A program made the translations under genes and the position numbers. A DNA stretch of 64,000 nt from Prevotella melaninogenica (GTDB taxonomy: Bacteria > Bacteroidota > Bacteroidia > Bacteroidales > Bacteroidaceae), in the NCBI RefSeq assembly GCF_013267595.1, contig NZ_CP054010.1, forward strand, positions 1,302,001 through 1,366,000. Direction: 5' to 3'. Every line of letters starts with the position of its first letter. Position 1 is the stretch's first letter. The notes under the pieces were generated by a model that was not told the origin of the DNA, did not search any database, and saw only the letters and a list, made by a program, of their open reading frames with translations. Below are positions 44,295-52,647 of the stretch, one piece after another.

Positions 44295-44573
44295 TTAAAG
44301 GGAGAAGAGCAATCTTCCCTTGATATACTTAAAAATGAAGTGTATCGCTGTTGAGAGAATGTATATGAGGTTTAGTACCAGGAGATAAAACCACCATGTG
44401 AGACCTGCTCCATATTCTGAATGAAAGAAGAAGAGGTAATAGAGTGGGAGAGAGTAACCTAATAATACAATAGCTGATAAGATACCTGCTCTTTTCTGGC
44501 GATTGAATATCTGATAGATTGTGAGGAGTGCGCAGATAATAGAGCTGATGTATAGTAATATATCTTCATCCAT
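44295..44573 (-). CDS. Small hypothetical membrane protein
   Basis: 92 aa, three predicted transmembrane segments (YISSIICALLTIYQIF, ILSAIVLLGYSLPLYYLFFF, WWFYLLVLNLIYILSTAIHFIF). Eighteen bases from the next membrane protein gene. No family recognised. Confidence 0.6.
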   Translation of the reverse strand: MDEDILLYISSIICALLTIYQIFNRQKRAGILSAIVLLGYSLPLYYLFFFHSEYGAGLTWWFYLLVLNLIYILSTAIHFIFKYIKGRLLFSL

Positions 44574-44613
44574 ATTATAGAGCTTATTACTAACTGTTGG
44601 GAGTTGTTAATTG

Positions 44614-45117
44614 TTATGGCTTTTGATGTTTTACCATGTTCAGTCTGCATAGCGTAAGTGCTTCTTCAGCTCGCCCATCCATCATATAGGCAGGGAAGGA
44701 GTAGAGGGCGTTGATAGTCTTGAGGTTATACTCCATTGTCTTGCGTTTTATCCATGAAGATTCGTTTGCGATAACCTTTTCAGGGTCTTTCATCTGAATG
44801 GTTATCAACCTGTTACCTTTAAAACGTATTAGGGAGAAGTCGGCTATCTCGTTCCATAATATTTCCTCAGCTCCGCAGATAGAGATACCTCTATCGGTAA
44901 ATTCTATTTCTTTCTTATGGTTTATGAGAAGTTTTACCTTTTTATAAGCCATAAACAAACCGCCACCACCAAAGAAGATGATGGAGAGGATGCCAGCAAC
45001 TCTTATTGTCCATAGTGGATAACTTGTGGTGGGGTCTTTTACGGTAAGGAGCCATACGCCCAAGGCGGTAAACGCGATACAACCTAAGTAGGCAAGGATT
45101 TTCTTTGTCTGATTCAT
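44614..45117 (-). CDS. STM3941-like membrane protein
   Basis: 167 aa: two N-terminal transmembrane helices (LGCIAFTALGVWLLTV and VAGILSIIFFGGGGLFMAY), then a PH-like soluble domain (EIEFTDRGISICGAEEILWNEIADFSLIRFKGNRLITIQM). This layout is that of the STM3941 family, of unknown function. It begins five bases downstream of the tex stop and is probably co-transcribed. Confidence 0.72.
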   Translation of the reverse strand: MNQTKKILAYLGCIAFTALGVWLLTVKDPTTSYPLWTIRVAGILSIIFFGGGGLFMAYKKVKLLINHKKEIEFTDRGISICGAEEILWNEIADFSLIRFKGNRLITIQMKDPEKVIANESSWIKRKTMEYNLKTINALYSFPAYMMDGRAEEALTLCRLNMVKHQKP

Positions 45118-45122
45118 ATATT

Positions 45123-47807
45123 TTATTGTTTTATATTCTTCATACTCAATGCGATACGTTTGCGACGCATATCGACTTCAACGACACGGACGCGGACGTG
45201 CTGATGAAGGCGGATGACTTGTGTGGGGTCGGTGACGAAGCGGTCGGAGAGTTGAGAGATGTGGACGAGTCCGTCTTGATGAACACCGATGTCGACGAAG
45301 GCTCCGAAGTTGGTGATGTTCGTCACGATACCGGGGAGTTCCATTCCTATGATGAGGTCGGAGAGGGTATGGACATTCTTGTCGAATTCGAAGACTTCAA
45401 CCTCTCCACGGGGATCGCGCCCAGGCTTCTCAAGCTCGGTGAGGATGTCGTGGAGGGAAACCTCCCCCAACCCCTCCGAAAGGAGGGGAGCGCATAGGCG
45501 CTCACAAGAGGGTAAGGACTTTTTTAATTTATCTCCATCTTTCAGCGAACCGTTTCCAGCACTCCCCCTCTCCTTTCGGAGAGGGGGGGGGAAGGTGAGG
45601 TATCTCTTGACATCAATTTCTGCCAAGAGTTTCTTATTGCCAATGAGATCCTTTATCGTACATTTCAAGTCCTTTGCCATTTGCTCAACGATGTGATAGC
45701 TCTCGGGATGAACGGCGGAGTTGTCGAGTGGGTTCTTGGCATTGGGAATACGGAGGAAGCCTGCACACTGCTGGTAGGCAGTATCACCCAGACGCTTCAC
45801 CTTCTTGAGTTGGGCACGTGAGGTAAAGGCACCATGCTCACGTCGGTAATCAATGATGTTGCGGGCAAGGGCAGGACCGAGTCCGCTGACGTAGGTGAGT
45901 AAGTGGAGGGAAGCCGTGTTGAGGTTGACTCCCACCTGATTGACACAACTCATCACCGTTTGGTCGAGTGAATGCTTAAGTTTTGATTGGTCGACATCGT
46001 GCTGATATTGTCCAACACCGATGCTCTTCGGGTCAATCTTCACGAGTTCAGCGAGTGGGTCCATAAGTCGTCTACCGATAGATATGGCTCCGCGTGTGGT
46101 TACATCCTCATCGGGGAACTCCTCGCGAGCCACGGGTGAGGCGGAATAGATGGAGGCACCGTCCTCAGAGACAAGGAAGATGAACAAGGAAGACGCGAAC
46201 CCTACTGGCCCAACTGGCCCCTCCCCCGACCCCTCCCCCATAGGGAGGGGAGTAGTATGTCCTGCTGATTGTGTTTTGCTATTAATTGGAGACGTATTAT
46301 CTGTAAATTGCTGTTGTTTTTCTTCAAGCAAGTGACGGTAATCACTCCCCTCCCTATGGGGGAGGGGTGAGGGGGAGGGGCTGGTCGTAGTTGTAGTTTC
46401 GGTCGTTATTTTTTCCACAAACTCCTTACTCTCCCTGCTTGCCGTACCATTGCCAATGGCGATTGCCTCAATCTTATAAGTGTTTATCATCCTTTGCAGG
46501 GCTTCCGTGGCTTGTCTTACCTGATTACGTGGTGGATGTGGATAGATAATCTCATGATGAAGGAGGTTACCTTGTTCGTCAAGGCAAGCAATCTTACATC
46601 CGTTGGCAAAACCGGGGTCGAGGGCGAGGACACGTTTCTGACCGAGTGGGGGAGAGAGGAGAAGCTGGCGGAGGTTCTCGGTAAAGACTTTGATGGCTTC
46701 TTCGTCGGCACGCTCCTTGCTCAAGGCAGCAAATTCGTTTTCAATGCTCGGATTGATAAGACGTTTGAAAGAGTCTTCAACGACTTGAGTGACGAGGGTC
46801 TGACAAACTCCGTGTCCACGCACGAATTGGCGAGTGAGGCGTGAGATACATTCCTCGCCATCAATCGTGATGCTTACACGTAGCACGCCCTGTGCCTCGC
46901 CACGACGCATAGCGAGCAGTCGATGGCTATTGCATCGGCGGAGAGGCTCGGAGAAATCGAAGTAATCAGCGAACTTCTGCGCCTCGTCGGTATCCTTCAT
47001 CTTCTTGATGACCTTTGATGTGATGACAGCCCCATGCTGGTAAGCTGTGCGGACGGTATTGCGTGCTTGCTGGTTCTCGGAGACAATCTCGGCAATGATG
47101 TCCAAAGCCCCCTCCGACTCCCCCGAAAGGGGGAGAGACAAGTTTGCAAGTTCTTTGCTGAGGTGTTGGGGAAGATTCAAAGTGCCCTTATTCTCTCGTG
47201 TGCGCATAGGCACTCCTCCCCTTTCGGGGAGGTTGGGTGGGGCTCCTCCCCCCTTTACTTCCCTTCGGTCAGTGACCGTTGGTTCGGAGGAGGCGGAGGG
47301 GGCTGTAGGTTTTTGGGCTTCTCTCATTATCGCCAACGCTAACGGCTCCAATCCTTGTTCACGGGCAATCTGCGCGCGTGTACGGCGTTTGGGTTTATAT
47401 GGTAGGTAGATATCTTCCAACTCTGTGGAATCCATACAAGCGTGGATTCTTGCTTCTAATTCTGGTGTGAGTTTCTCTTGCTCGCGGATTGTTTTGAGTA
47501 TGGTCTCCTTACGTTTTCCGAGTTCCTTCAAACGGTCATAAAGTTCGCTGATATCAGTTATCTGAACCTCATCAAGCCCCCCTGTCCGCTCCTTACGATA
47601 GCGGGAGATGAAGGGAATCGTACAGCCCTCGTTTAGTAAGGTGAGAACTGCCGATACGCTTTGGAGGGGAAGGGAAAGCGAGTGGGAGATGAAGGAAGCA
47701 CCAGAAGCCCCCTCCGGCTCCCCCGAAAGGGGGAGAGCCCTATTTGCTGAGTGTTCGCTATTATTCTTTTGTTCGTTTTCCTTGCTGTATGGTGTTTGTC
47801 TAATCAT
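45123..47807 (-). CDS. tex: Tex-family RNA-binding transcription accessory protein with four repeat-encoded inserts
   Basis: 894 aa; a normal Bacteroidales Tex is roughly 700. Recognisable parts: Tex N-terminal helices (NEGCTIPFISRYRKERTGGLDEVQ, ~58-82), the YqgF-like domain (KRVLALDPGFANGCK, ~391), helix-hairpin-helix (TYVSGLGPALARNIIDYRRE, ~638) and the S1 domain (GMELPGIVTNITNFGAFVDIGVHQDGLVHISQL, ~822-855). Four Pro/Gly/Ser-rich segments that do not belong (~10-38, 166-232, 469-540, 739-783) are encoded by GC-rich palindromic elements and keep the frame. They fall in loops or linkers. Start overlaps the stop of the upstream gene (ATGA). Confidence 0.92.
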   Translation of the reverse strand: MIRQTPYSKENEQKNNSEHSANRALPLSGEPEGASGASFISHSLSLPLQSVSAVLTLLNEGCTIPFISRYRKERTGGLDEVQITDISELYDRLKELGKRKETILKTIREQEKLTPELEARIHACMDSTELEDIYLPYKPKRRTRAQIAREQGLEPLALAIMREAQKPTAPSASSEPTVTDRREVKGGGAPPNLPERGGVPMRTRENKGTLNLPQHLSKELANLSLPLSGESEGALDIIAEIVSENQQARNTVRTAYQHGAVITSKVIKKMKDTDEAQKFADYFDFSEPLRRCNSHRLLAMRRGEAQGVLRVSITIDGEECISRLTRQFVRGHGVCQTLVTQVVEDSFKRLINPSIENEFAALSKERADEEAIKVFTENLRQLLLSPPLGQKRVLALDPGFANGCKIACLDEQGNLLHHEIIYPHPPRNQVRQATEALQRMINTYKIEAIAIGNGTASRESKEFVEKITTETTTTTSPSPSPLPHREGSDYRHLLEEKQQQFTDNTSPINSKTQSAGHTTPLPMGEGSGEGPVGPVGFASSLFIFLVSEDGASIYSASPVAREEFPDEDVTTRGAISIGRRLMDPLAELVKIDPKSIGVGQYQHDVDQSKLKHSLDQTVMSCVNQVGVNLNTASLHLLTYVSGLGPALARNIIDYRREHGAFTSRAQLKKVKRLGDTAYQQCAGFLRIPNAKNPLDNSAVHPESYHIVEQMAKDLKCTIKDLIGNKKLLAEIDVKRYLTFPPPLRKERGSAGNGSLKDGDKLKKSLPSCERLCAPLLSEGLGEVSLHDILTELEKPGRDPRGEVEVFEFDKNVHTLSDLIIGMELPGIVTNITNFGAFVDIGVHQDGLVHISQLSDRFVTDPTQVIRLHQHVRVRVVEVDMRRKRIALSMKNIKQ
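45457..45597. repeat. Palindromic element H within tex (insert 4)
   Basis: CCTCCGAAAGGAGG palindrome, GCGCATAGGCGC, then an inverted version of the core seen in element E, then CTCTCCTTTCGGAGAG. Encodes Tex residues ~739-783, in the linker between the HhH and S1 domains. Confidence 0.8.
46186..46405. repeat. Palindromic element I within tex (insert 3)
   Basis: Two GC-rich units (CCCATAGGGAGGGG and CCCTCCCTATGGGGGAGG) flank a ~90-bp core containing GATTGTGTTTTGC and GCAAGTGACG. The same core words occur at 48968-49012. Encodes Tex residues ~469-540 within the YqgF-like domain. Confidence 0.8.
47104..47312. repeat. Palindromic element J within tex (insert 2)
   Basis: AAAGCCCCCTCCGACTCCCC, CAAGTTTGCAAGT, GTGCGCATAGGCACT, GTTGGGTGGGGCT and the GGTCAGTGACC palindrome: same order as element E at 40785. 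Encodes Tex residues ~166-232. Confidence 0.85.
47696..47780. repeat. Palindromic element K within tex (insert 1)
   Basis: GAAGCCCCCTCCGGCTCCCC, CCGAAAGGGGGAG, then TTTGCTGAGTGTT, a partial copy of the element J core. Encodes Tex residues ~10-38. Confidence 0.75.
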
Positions 47808-48340
47808 CTTTTAGATACAGATTTATGTCTTGTCTTAATCACGATTGTTGGATGTTTTTCCATCCGTGGATCGTTTACATAAGTAATGATGTTGACAGAG
47901 CCTATGTCCGTGGGCTTAATACCCTTTGGCAAAGCCTCCGTTATACGTTGGGGTGAGAGTTTGTAATCAATGATAGTCAACTTCTTTCGTGGTTTCCTTA
48001 GTTTACCGTTTATTACCCATTGTAGTTCTGCAAGCGAGTTGGTTCGCATGATGATGATATCTTTGGGTGATTTACAGAATGTGATGTTCTTCCCTTGCTT
48101 TATCTGCTCTTCTGCTACGAATGTCTGTATGGATTCGATGGCGTAGGGCGGAATAAGTCCCAGTCTTTTTGCCACAATCTCTTTGGCCGAATCCGACCGC
48201 ATCTCGTCGATGGTGACGTGCAGGAGGGAGTCGGGAAGGGGAGTGCCGTCAATGACACATAAGGTCTGCGCATGTGTGCTGAGAGTGGTGAGCACAGTCA
48301 GGATTATACAAGTCAGGATTCTTTTCAGGTTCAGTTCCAT
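47804..48340 (-). CDS. Secreted hypothetical protein
   Basis: About 178 aa from MELNLKRIL (an in-frame ATG at 48361 would add seven residues). Signal peptide LTCIILTVLTTLSTHAQ, mature part with a short TonB-plug-like stretch (VIDGTPLPDSLL, IESIQTFVAEEQIKQG, ELQWVINGKLRKP) but no defined family. Its TGA overlaps the tex ATG, giving translational coupling. Confidence 0.65.
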   Translation of the reverse strand: MELNLKRILTCIILTVLTTLSTHAQTLCVIDGTPLPDSLLHVTIDEMRSDSAKEIVAKRLGLIPPYAIESIQTFVAEEQIKQGKNITFCKSPKDIIIMRTNSLAELQWVINGKLRKPRKKLTIIDYKLSPQRITEALPKGIKPTDIGSVNIITYVNDPRMEKHPTIVIKTRHKSVSKR

Positions 48341-48363
48341 TATAATCTTTTTGTTTGTCAAGA

Positions 48364-49005
48364 TTATTCGTATGCATAAAGCAGGATAGGCTTCTTGCTC
48401 TTGTCACAAAGGGCTTCGATTTTCTTCAGCATAGCAGGGCTTGTAGTGAAGCATCCCCACGAAGCATCGGAGAGTGGGAGATAAGATGTGAGATGGTGCA
48501 TAATGCCCACGTATCGGGAACTATGGATGAGAATGTTTCTTCGACGTGCATTGCTGTTTGATGCATCCAACCCATCAAGGGCAAAACGCAACCCGACAGT
48601 AGCGGAATAGCCTTTCTCTGCAATCTTGAAAGCTCCGAGACTTGAGCATCTGCTTTCTTCCTTATTTGAGAAAACAGGTTTCCATGCACTGTTTCCCTTT
48701 CCTCTACCGTGTGCGCAAGGACCAGTGTCAAGCACGGATGAAGCCTTTAGGTCGATGATAGCCATTCGGTCCTCACCCGATGGGCGCGAAAAGTCTACGA
48801 GGATGCAATAGTCTTCGTTATACCCCTTTTCGTGACAGATTTCCCATACATCTTTGAAATAGCTTTGGAATGAATAGGGTTTTATTTTCCAATAGCCCTT
48901 TATGCTAAAGTTGAGGATTAGAAGAGAGAGAAGAAAGAAAAAGAAGAAGCGGCCTCTCCCCCCTTTTGATTGTGTTTTGCTTTTCATTGCTGTATTTTTT
49001 TGCAA
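48364..49005 (-). CDS. Murein L,D-transpeptidase-like catalytic domain protein (YkuD_2)
   Basis: Up to 213 aa. After one membrane anchor (FFFFFLLSLLILNFSI) comes the PF13645-type domain: CAHGRGKGN, SSLGAFKIAEKGYS, GLDASNSNARRRNILIH and DASWGCFTTSP with the active-site Cys (SxGC). This predicts peptidoglycan cross-link or lipoprotein attachment chemistry in the periplasm. The first ~19 residues (MQKNTAMKSKTQSKGGRGR) are encoded by a GC-rich repeat, so the ancestral start is unclear; Met 7 (48987) is an alternative. Confidence 0.78.
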   Translation of the reverse strand: MQKNTAMKSKTQSKGGRGRFFFFFLLSLLILNFSIKGYWKIKPYSFQSYFKDVWEICHEKGYNEDYCILVDFSRPSGEDRMAIIDLKASSVLDTGPCAHGRGKGNSAWKPVFSNKEESRCSSLGAFKIAEKGYSATVGLRFALDGLDASNSNARRRNILIHSSRYVGIMHHLTSYLPLSDASWGCFTTSPAMLKKIEALCDKSKKPILLYAYE

Positions 49006-49050
49006 GTGACGAAAAACACTCCTCCCCTTTCGGGGAGGTTGGGTGGGGCT
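48950..49050. repeat. Palindromic element L between two genes
   Basis: CCTCTCCCCCC, GATTGTGTTTTGC, GCAAGTGACG, CCTCCCCTTTCGGGGAGG, GTTGGGTGGGGCTTTA. The right end is fused to the M3 peptidase stop codon (TAAAGCCCC on the minus strand) and the left end codes for the start of the L,D-transpeptidase. Confidence 0.8.
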
Positions 49051-51198
49051 TTACATCCCCCTCGCCTTCAGCAATCCCTTTGTATCAGGAGCTTTGAGGC
49101 CAGTGAAGTCAGAGAAAATCTGCATCAAGTCGCGTGTATTACCACGTGAGAGAATCTTCTGGCGGAAGTCATCACCCACCTTACGTGTCAGTGCACCATG
49201 AGCCTCGAAGTAATCAGCAATGTTTGCGGCTAATACCTCACTCCACAGATAGCTGTAATATCCAGCTGCATATCCACCACCCCAAATGTGGTTGAAGTAA
49301 GAAGTAGAGTAGCGTGGAGGAATCTGATTGTTCAACAGCCCCATATCAGCCAATACCTTCTTCTCGAAGGCTGGTGCCTCTTCAGCTGTTGGAACCTCAG
49401 AAGGTGAGAGGCAATGCCAAGCTAAATCCACAGAGGTAGCAGCAAGGTTCTCGCCTAATGCGTAAGCCGAAAGGAAGTTGAGCGAACCCAACATCTTCTC
49501 ACGCAGGGCATCTGGCATCGGTTCGTTGGTCTTGTAATGGCGTGCATAGTTATTGAACACCTCTGGTATGCTTGCGAACGACTCATTGAACTGTGAAGGC
49601 ATCTCCACGAAGTCACGTGATACTGCAGTACCGCTCAGTGTGTTATACTTACAGTTAGAAAGCATACCGTGCAGGGCGTGTCCGAACTCGTGGAACATCG
49701 TCTGAGTCTCATCCCAAGTAAGGAGCGTTGGTTGACCTTCAGGAGCCTTGGCATAGTTACAAACGTTGAAAATCAGCGGTTTCTGCTGACGGTCGCCACT
49801 CTGCTTGAGGAAAGCACTCATCCAAGCACCACCACGCTTTGCTGGACGGCGGAAGTAATCACAGTAGAACAGTGCCAACTGCTTGCCGTCAGCATCTATC
49901 ACGTCAAACACCTTCATATCCTTGTGATAAGTAGGGATATCCTTACGCTCGCGGAAGCTAAGTCCGTAGACACGATGAGCCGCATAGAAGATACCGTTCA
50001 CGAGTACGGAATCAAGATTGAAGTAAGGCTTCACGTCATCATCTGAGAAACTATACTGATCCTTCTTCATCTTAGCCGAATAATAGAAGCGGTCGTAAGG
50101 CTGGAGGCGGAAGTCAGCACCCTCCGTCTTCTGAGCATACTCCTCGATAGCCTTTGTCTGAGTCTCCGACTTAGGTTTGTAAGCCTCAATCATCTGACGC
50201 AAGAAGGCATAGACGTTATCCGTATTCTTTGCCATCGTCTTTGAAAGCGAGTAAGAAGCATAGTTCTTGTAACCCATTAGCTGAGCCTTCTCCGCACGCA
50301 AGCGAGCTATCTTCACGATGACAGGGAAGGTGTTGTAAGCACCTGTGCCGTCTGTACGATGAATAGAAGCGTTGTAGACACGCTCACGTAAGCCACGGTT
50401 TTCAAGACTTGCAAGGATAGGCTGCTGAGTGGTATTCGTAATCACGATACAGTAAGGTGCCTTCCCTCCACGGCTCTCAGCATCTTTCTTGCACTGAGCG
50501 ATATCCGTCTCGCTGAGTCCTGCTAATTCCTTTACGTCACTGACCCATACGGTAGCCTCATTGGCAGCCTTAGGAAGCATATCGCCAAACTCCTGCTGAA
50601 GCTTTGCCAATTCCTTGTTAATCTCCTGCATACGTGCCATCTTCTCCTTTGGAAGGAGAGCACCAGCGTGCGTAAAGTCCTTGTAGACAACCTCTAATAA
50701 CTTCTTATCCTCGCCCTTGAGCGTCTTGTACTCATGGTCATAGACATACTTGATACGTTGGAAGAACTTCTGGTTGAACTTAACCTCATTCTCAAACTCC
50801 GTCATCAGTGGTACGATACTTCCCTGCGCCTTCTCAATCTCAGGTGTCTTGTCAGCCGATACCAGCGCATAGAAGATGTTTGAGATACGTTCCAGATCCT
50901 TTCCGCTCCGCTCGTAAGCTAAGATGGTATTGGCGAAGGTAGGTTTCTGTTTATTGTCTGTAATCTTCTTTATCTCAGCTCTCTGCTCAGCGATAGCCGC
51001 TTTGATAGCAGGGAGATAGTCTTCACCCTTGATACGGCTGAAATCAGGGGCGTTGAAAGGTAGCGTACTCTGTTTCATAAGCGAATTGCTGACCGTCTGT
51101 GTGGTCTTAGGTCTTGCTTTCTGTGCCTGACCTGTAAGTGCTGTGCAGGCAAGTCCTGCGGCAAGCACAACATTTTTAAGATTCTGTTTCATGTTCAT
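49051..51198 (-). CDS. dcp: M3-family peptidyl-dipeptidase (Dcp/oligopeptidase-like)
   Basis: About 715 aa. Signal peptide MKQNLKNVVLAAGLACTALT...GQAQ, so an exported (periplasmic) member. The catalytic zinc motif HEFGHALHGML (two His and Glu) is followed by the downstream Glu region typical of M3. It would cleave dipeptides from peptide C-termini. The open frame starts further upstream (51267), but that part is repeat sequence; ATG 51198 or 51192 directly precedes the signal peptide. The stop codon abuts a GC-rich repeat. Confidence 0.92.
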   Translation of the reverse strand: MNMKQNLKNVVLAAGLACTALTGQAQKARPKTTQTVSNSLMKQSTLPFNAPDFSRIKGEDYLPAIKAAIAEQRAEIKKITDNKQKPTFANTILAYERSGKDLERISNIFYALVSADKTPEIEKAQGSIVPLMTEFENEVKFNQKFFQRIKYVYDHEYKTLKGEDKKLLEVVYKDFTHAGALLPKEKMARMQEINKELAKLQQEFGDMLPKAANEATVWVSDVKELAGLSETDIAQCKKDAESRGGKAPYCIVITNTTQQPILASLENRGLRERVYNASIHRTDGTGAYNTFPVIVKIARLRAEKAQLMGYKNYASYSLSKTMAKNTDNVYAFLRQMIEAYKPKSETQTKAIEEYAQKTEGADFRLQPYDRFYYSAKMKKDQYSFSDDDVKPYFNLDSVLVNGIFYAAHRVYGLSFRERKDIPTYHKDMKVFDVIDADGKQLALFYCDYFRRPAKRGGAWMSAFLKQSGDRQQKPLIFNVCNYAKAPEGQPTLLTWDETQTMFHEFGHALHGMLSNCKYNTLSGTAVSRDFVEMPSQFNESFASIPEVFNNYARHYKTNEPMPDALREKMLGSLNFLSAYALGENLAATSVDLAWHCLSPSEVPTAEEAPAFEKKVLADMGLLNNQIPPRYSTSYFNHIWGGGYAAGYYSYLWSEVLAANIADYFEAHGALTRKVGDDFRQKILSRGNTRDLMQIFSDFTGLKAPDTKGLLKARGM

Positions 51199-51204
51199 AA
51201 TATT

Positions 51205-51460
51205 GGTGGGTGATGGGTGATGGGTGTTGGGTGTTGAAGGTGTGTAGATTATGGTAATCATCAACACCTATCACCTACCACCTAACATTCATCACCTATT
51301 TTACCGCAAACTTACATAAAAAAAACGAGATTATGAAATTAATGGGGTGGGAAATGATGGGTGTTGGGTGGTGAATGTTGGTTGTTAATGGTTTCTATAA
51401 AGTTCATTGTGAATCTACACATCATTAACACCTAACACCCGCCACCCAACATTATCCTTA
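51205..51460. repeat. TGGGTGTTGGGTG inverted-repeat tracts upstream of dcp
   Basis: Two copies of an arrangement: G/T-rich tract (GGGTGATGGGTGATGGGTG, 51209-51240; GGGTGTTGGGTGGTGAATG, 51359-51385) followed ~40 bases later by its C/A-rich complement (51261-51297; 51420-51450). Each can form a long imperfect hairpin. The first lies in the dcp leader. The remaining 51461-51615 stretch shows nothing definite. Confidence 0.75.
51307..51314 (-). promoter_or_regulatory. -7 box of the dcp promoter
   Basis: Minus-strand TAAGTTTG ~110 bases before the chosen dcp start. The intervening leader consists of the hairpin-forming TGGGTG repeat. Confidence 0.5.
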
Positions 51461-51615
51461 TGAGAATATTCAGAATAAGGTACTCTCTAAGAATGATAAA
51501 GTGTAGCTTTAAAGCGCATATAGTATAATGTTAATAGCTTCCGATATTGATTTTCTCTTATGAAATTTGAACATTATTGATTTACTTTATCATTAATTCT
51601 TCTGAGTTTATTCGA

Positions 51616-52626
51616 TTACCTACGCTGAATAATTACGTAAATGATAACGGGGGCACCGATGAGTGGGGTGACAGCATTAAGTGGGATTATACCTGATTCG
51701 CCAGGAAGATAACAAATAAAGTTGCAAAGCAAAGCGATTACAGCACCGCTCAACACTGTTCCTGGAAGAAGTATCTGATGATTCTCAGTACGGAATAAGA
51801 GGCGGGCTATATGTGGAATAGCTAATCCGATAAATGAAATAGGACCACAGAAAGCGGTTGTGATGGCTGTTAGCAGACCTACGACTACTAATAGTATATT
51901 GCGAATCTGGCGTGTGCTAATCCCTAAACTCTCTGCATATTGTGGTCCTAAGAGTAGGATGTTCAGTGGCTTTACCAATAGAAATGATGCAATAATACCT
52001 ATTAAACAAAGAATAGAAAACAGAGGGATATGATTCATTGATACAGCTCCAAAATTGCCCATTCCCCATACCATATAACTTTTTACACCTTCTTCTGATG
52101 CAAAGAAATTCAAAAGAGAAACAGCAGAAGAGGAAACATATCCCACCATGATACCCACTATCAGTAATAAAACACTGTTGCGCACTAAAGTGGAAAGGAA
52201 CAAGATGAGTGCTGTTACAGCAATTGCTCCAACGAAAGCTGCGGTAAGAATGGCAAGAAAGCCTGAAACAGTAAAGATAGAAGTAGAGACAGTTCCACCC
52301 AATAATAGCATCACCAAGGCAACACCTAAGCCTGCACCAGAACTGATACCAAATACATCTGGACCTGCTAAAGGATTGCGAAAGGCTGTTTGAAGCATTA
52401 AACCACAAACTGACAACGATGCTCCACAAAGTATGGCAGTGAGTGTTTGAGGGAGTCGGTTCTCTAAAATAATATATTCCCAGCTTTCCTTTCCTGTAAA
52501 ACGACCACACAGAATATCCAATACATCAGCAAAGGGTATCTGAACAGAACCTGTTGTAAGGTTCAATCCAAATAGAAGTAGGATACTTGTTGGTAAGCAT
52601 ATAAAAAGAAGAATATTCCGTTTCAT
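51616..52626 (-). CDS. FecCD/BtuC-family ABC transporter permease
   Basis: 336 aa, about nine to ten transmembrane helices. FecCD signatures: LPQTLTAILCGASLSVCGLMLQTAFRNPLAGPDVFG near the N-terminus and FCGPISFIGLAIPHIARLLF further on (transmembrane, cytoplasmic EAA-like loop). Imports cobalamin, haem or iron-siderophore with the upstream binding protein, 21 bases away. No ATPase gene follows; downstream is the unrelated dcp gene. Confidence 0.92.
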   Translation of the reverse strand: MKRNILLFICLPTSILLLFGLNLTTGSVQIPFADVLDILCGRFTGKESWEYIILENRLPQTLTAILCGASLSVCGLMLQTAFRNPLAGPDVFGISSGAGLGVALVMLLLGGTVSTSIFTVSGFLAILTAAFVGAIAVTALILFLSTLVRNSVLLLIVGIMVGYVSSSAVSLLNFFASEEGVKSYMVWGMGNFGAVSMNHIPLFSILCLIGIIASFLLVKPLNILLLGPQYAESLGISTRQIRNILLVVVGLLTAITTAFCGPISFIGLAIPHIARLLFRTENHQILLPGTVLSGAVIALLCNFICYLPGESGIIPLNAVTPLIGAPVIIYVIIQRR

Positions 52627-52647
52627 TATCTTATCGTTTCGGTTCTA

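Noticed and set aside
46494..46844. 116-aa plus-strand open frame within tex, and other plus-strand frames at 45105-47409
   Set aside because: They are antisense to conserved Tex domains; no start signals or family matches.
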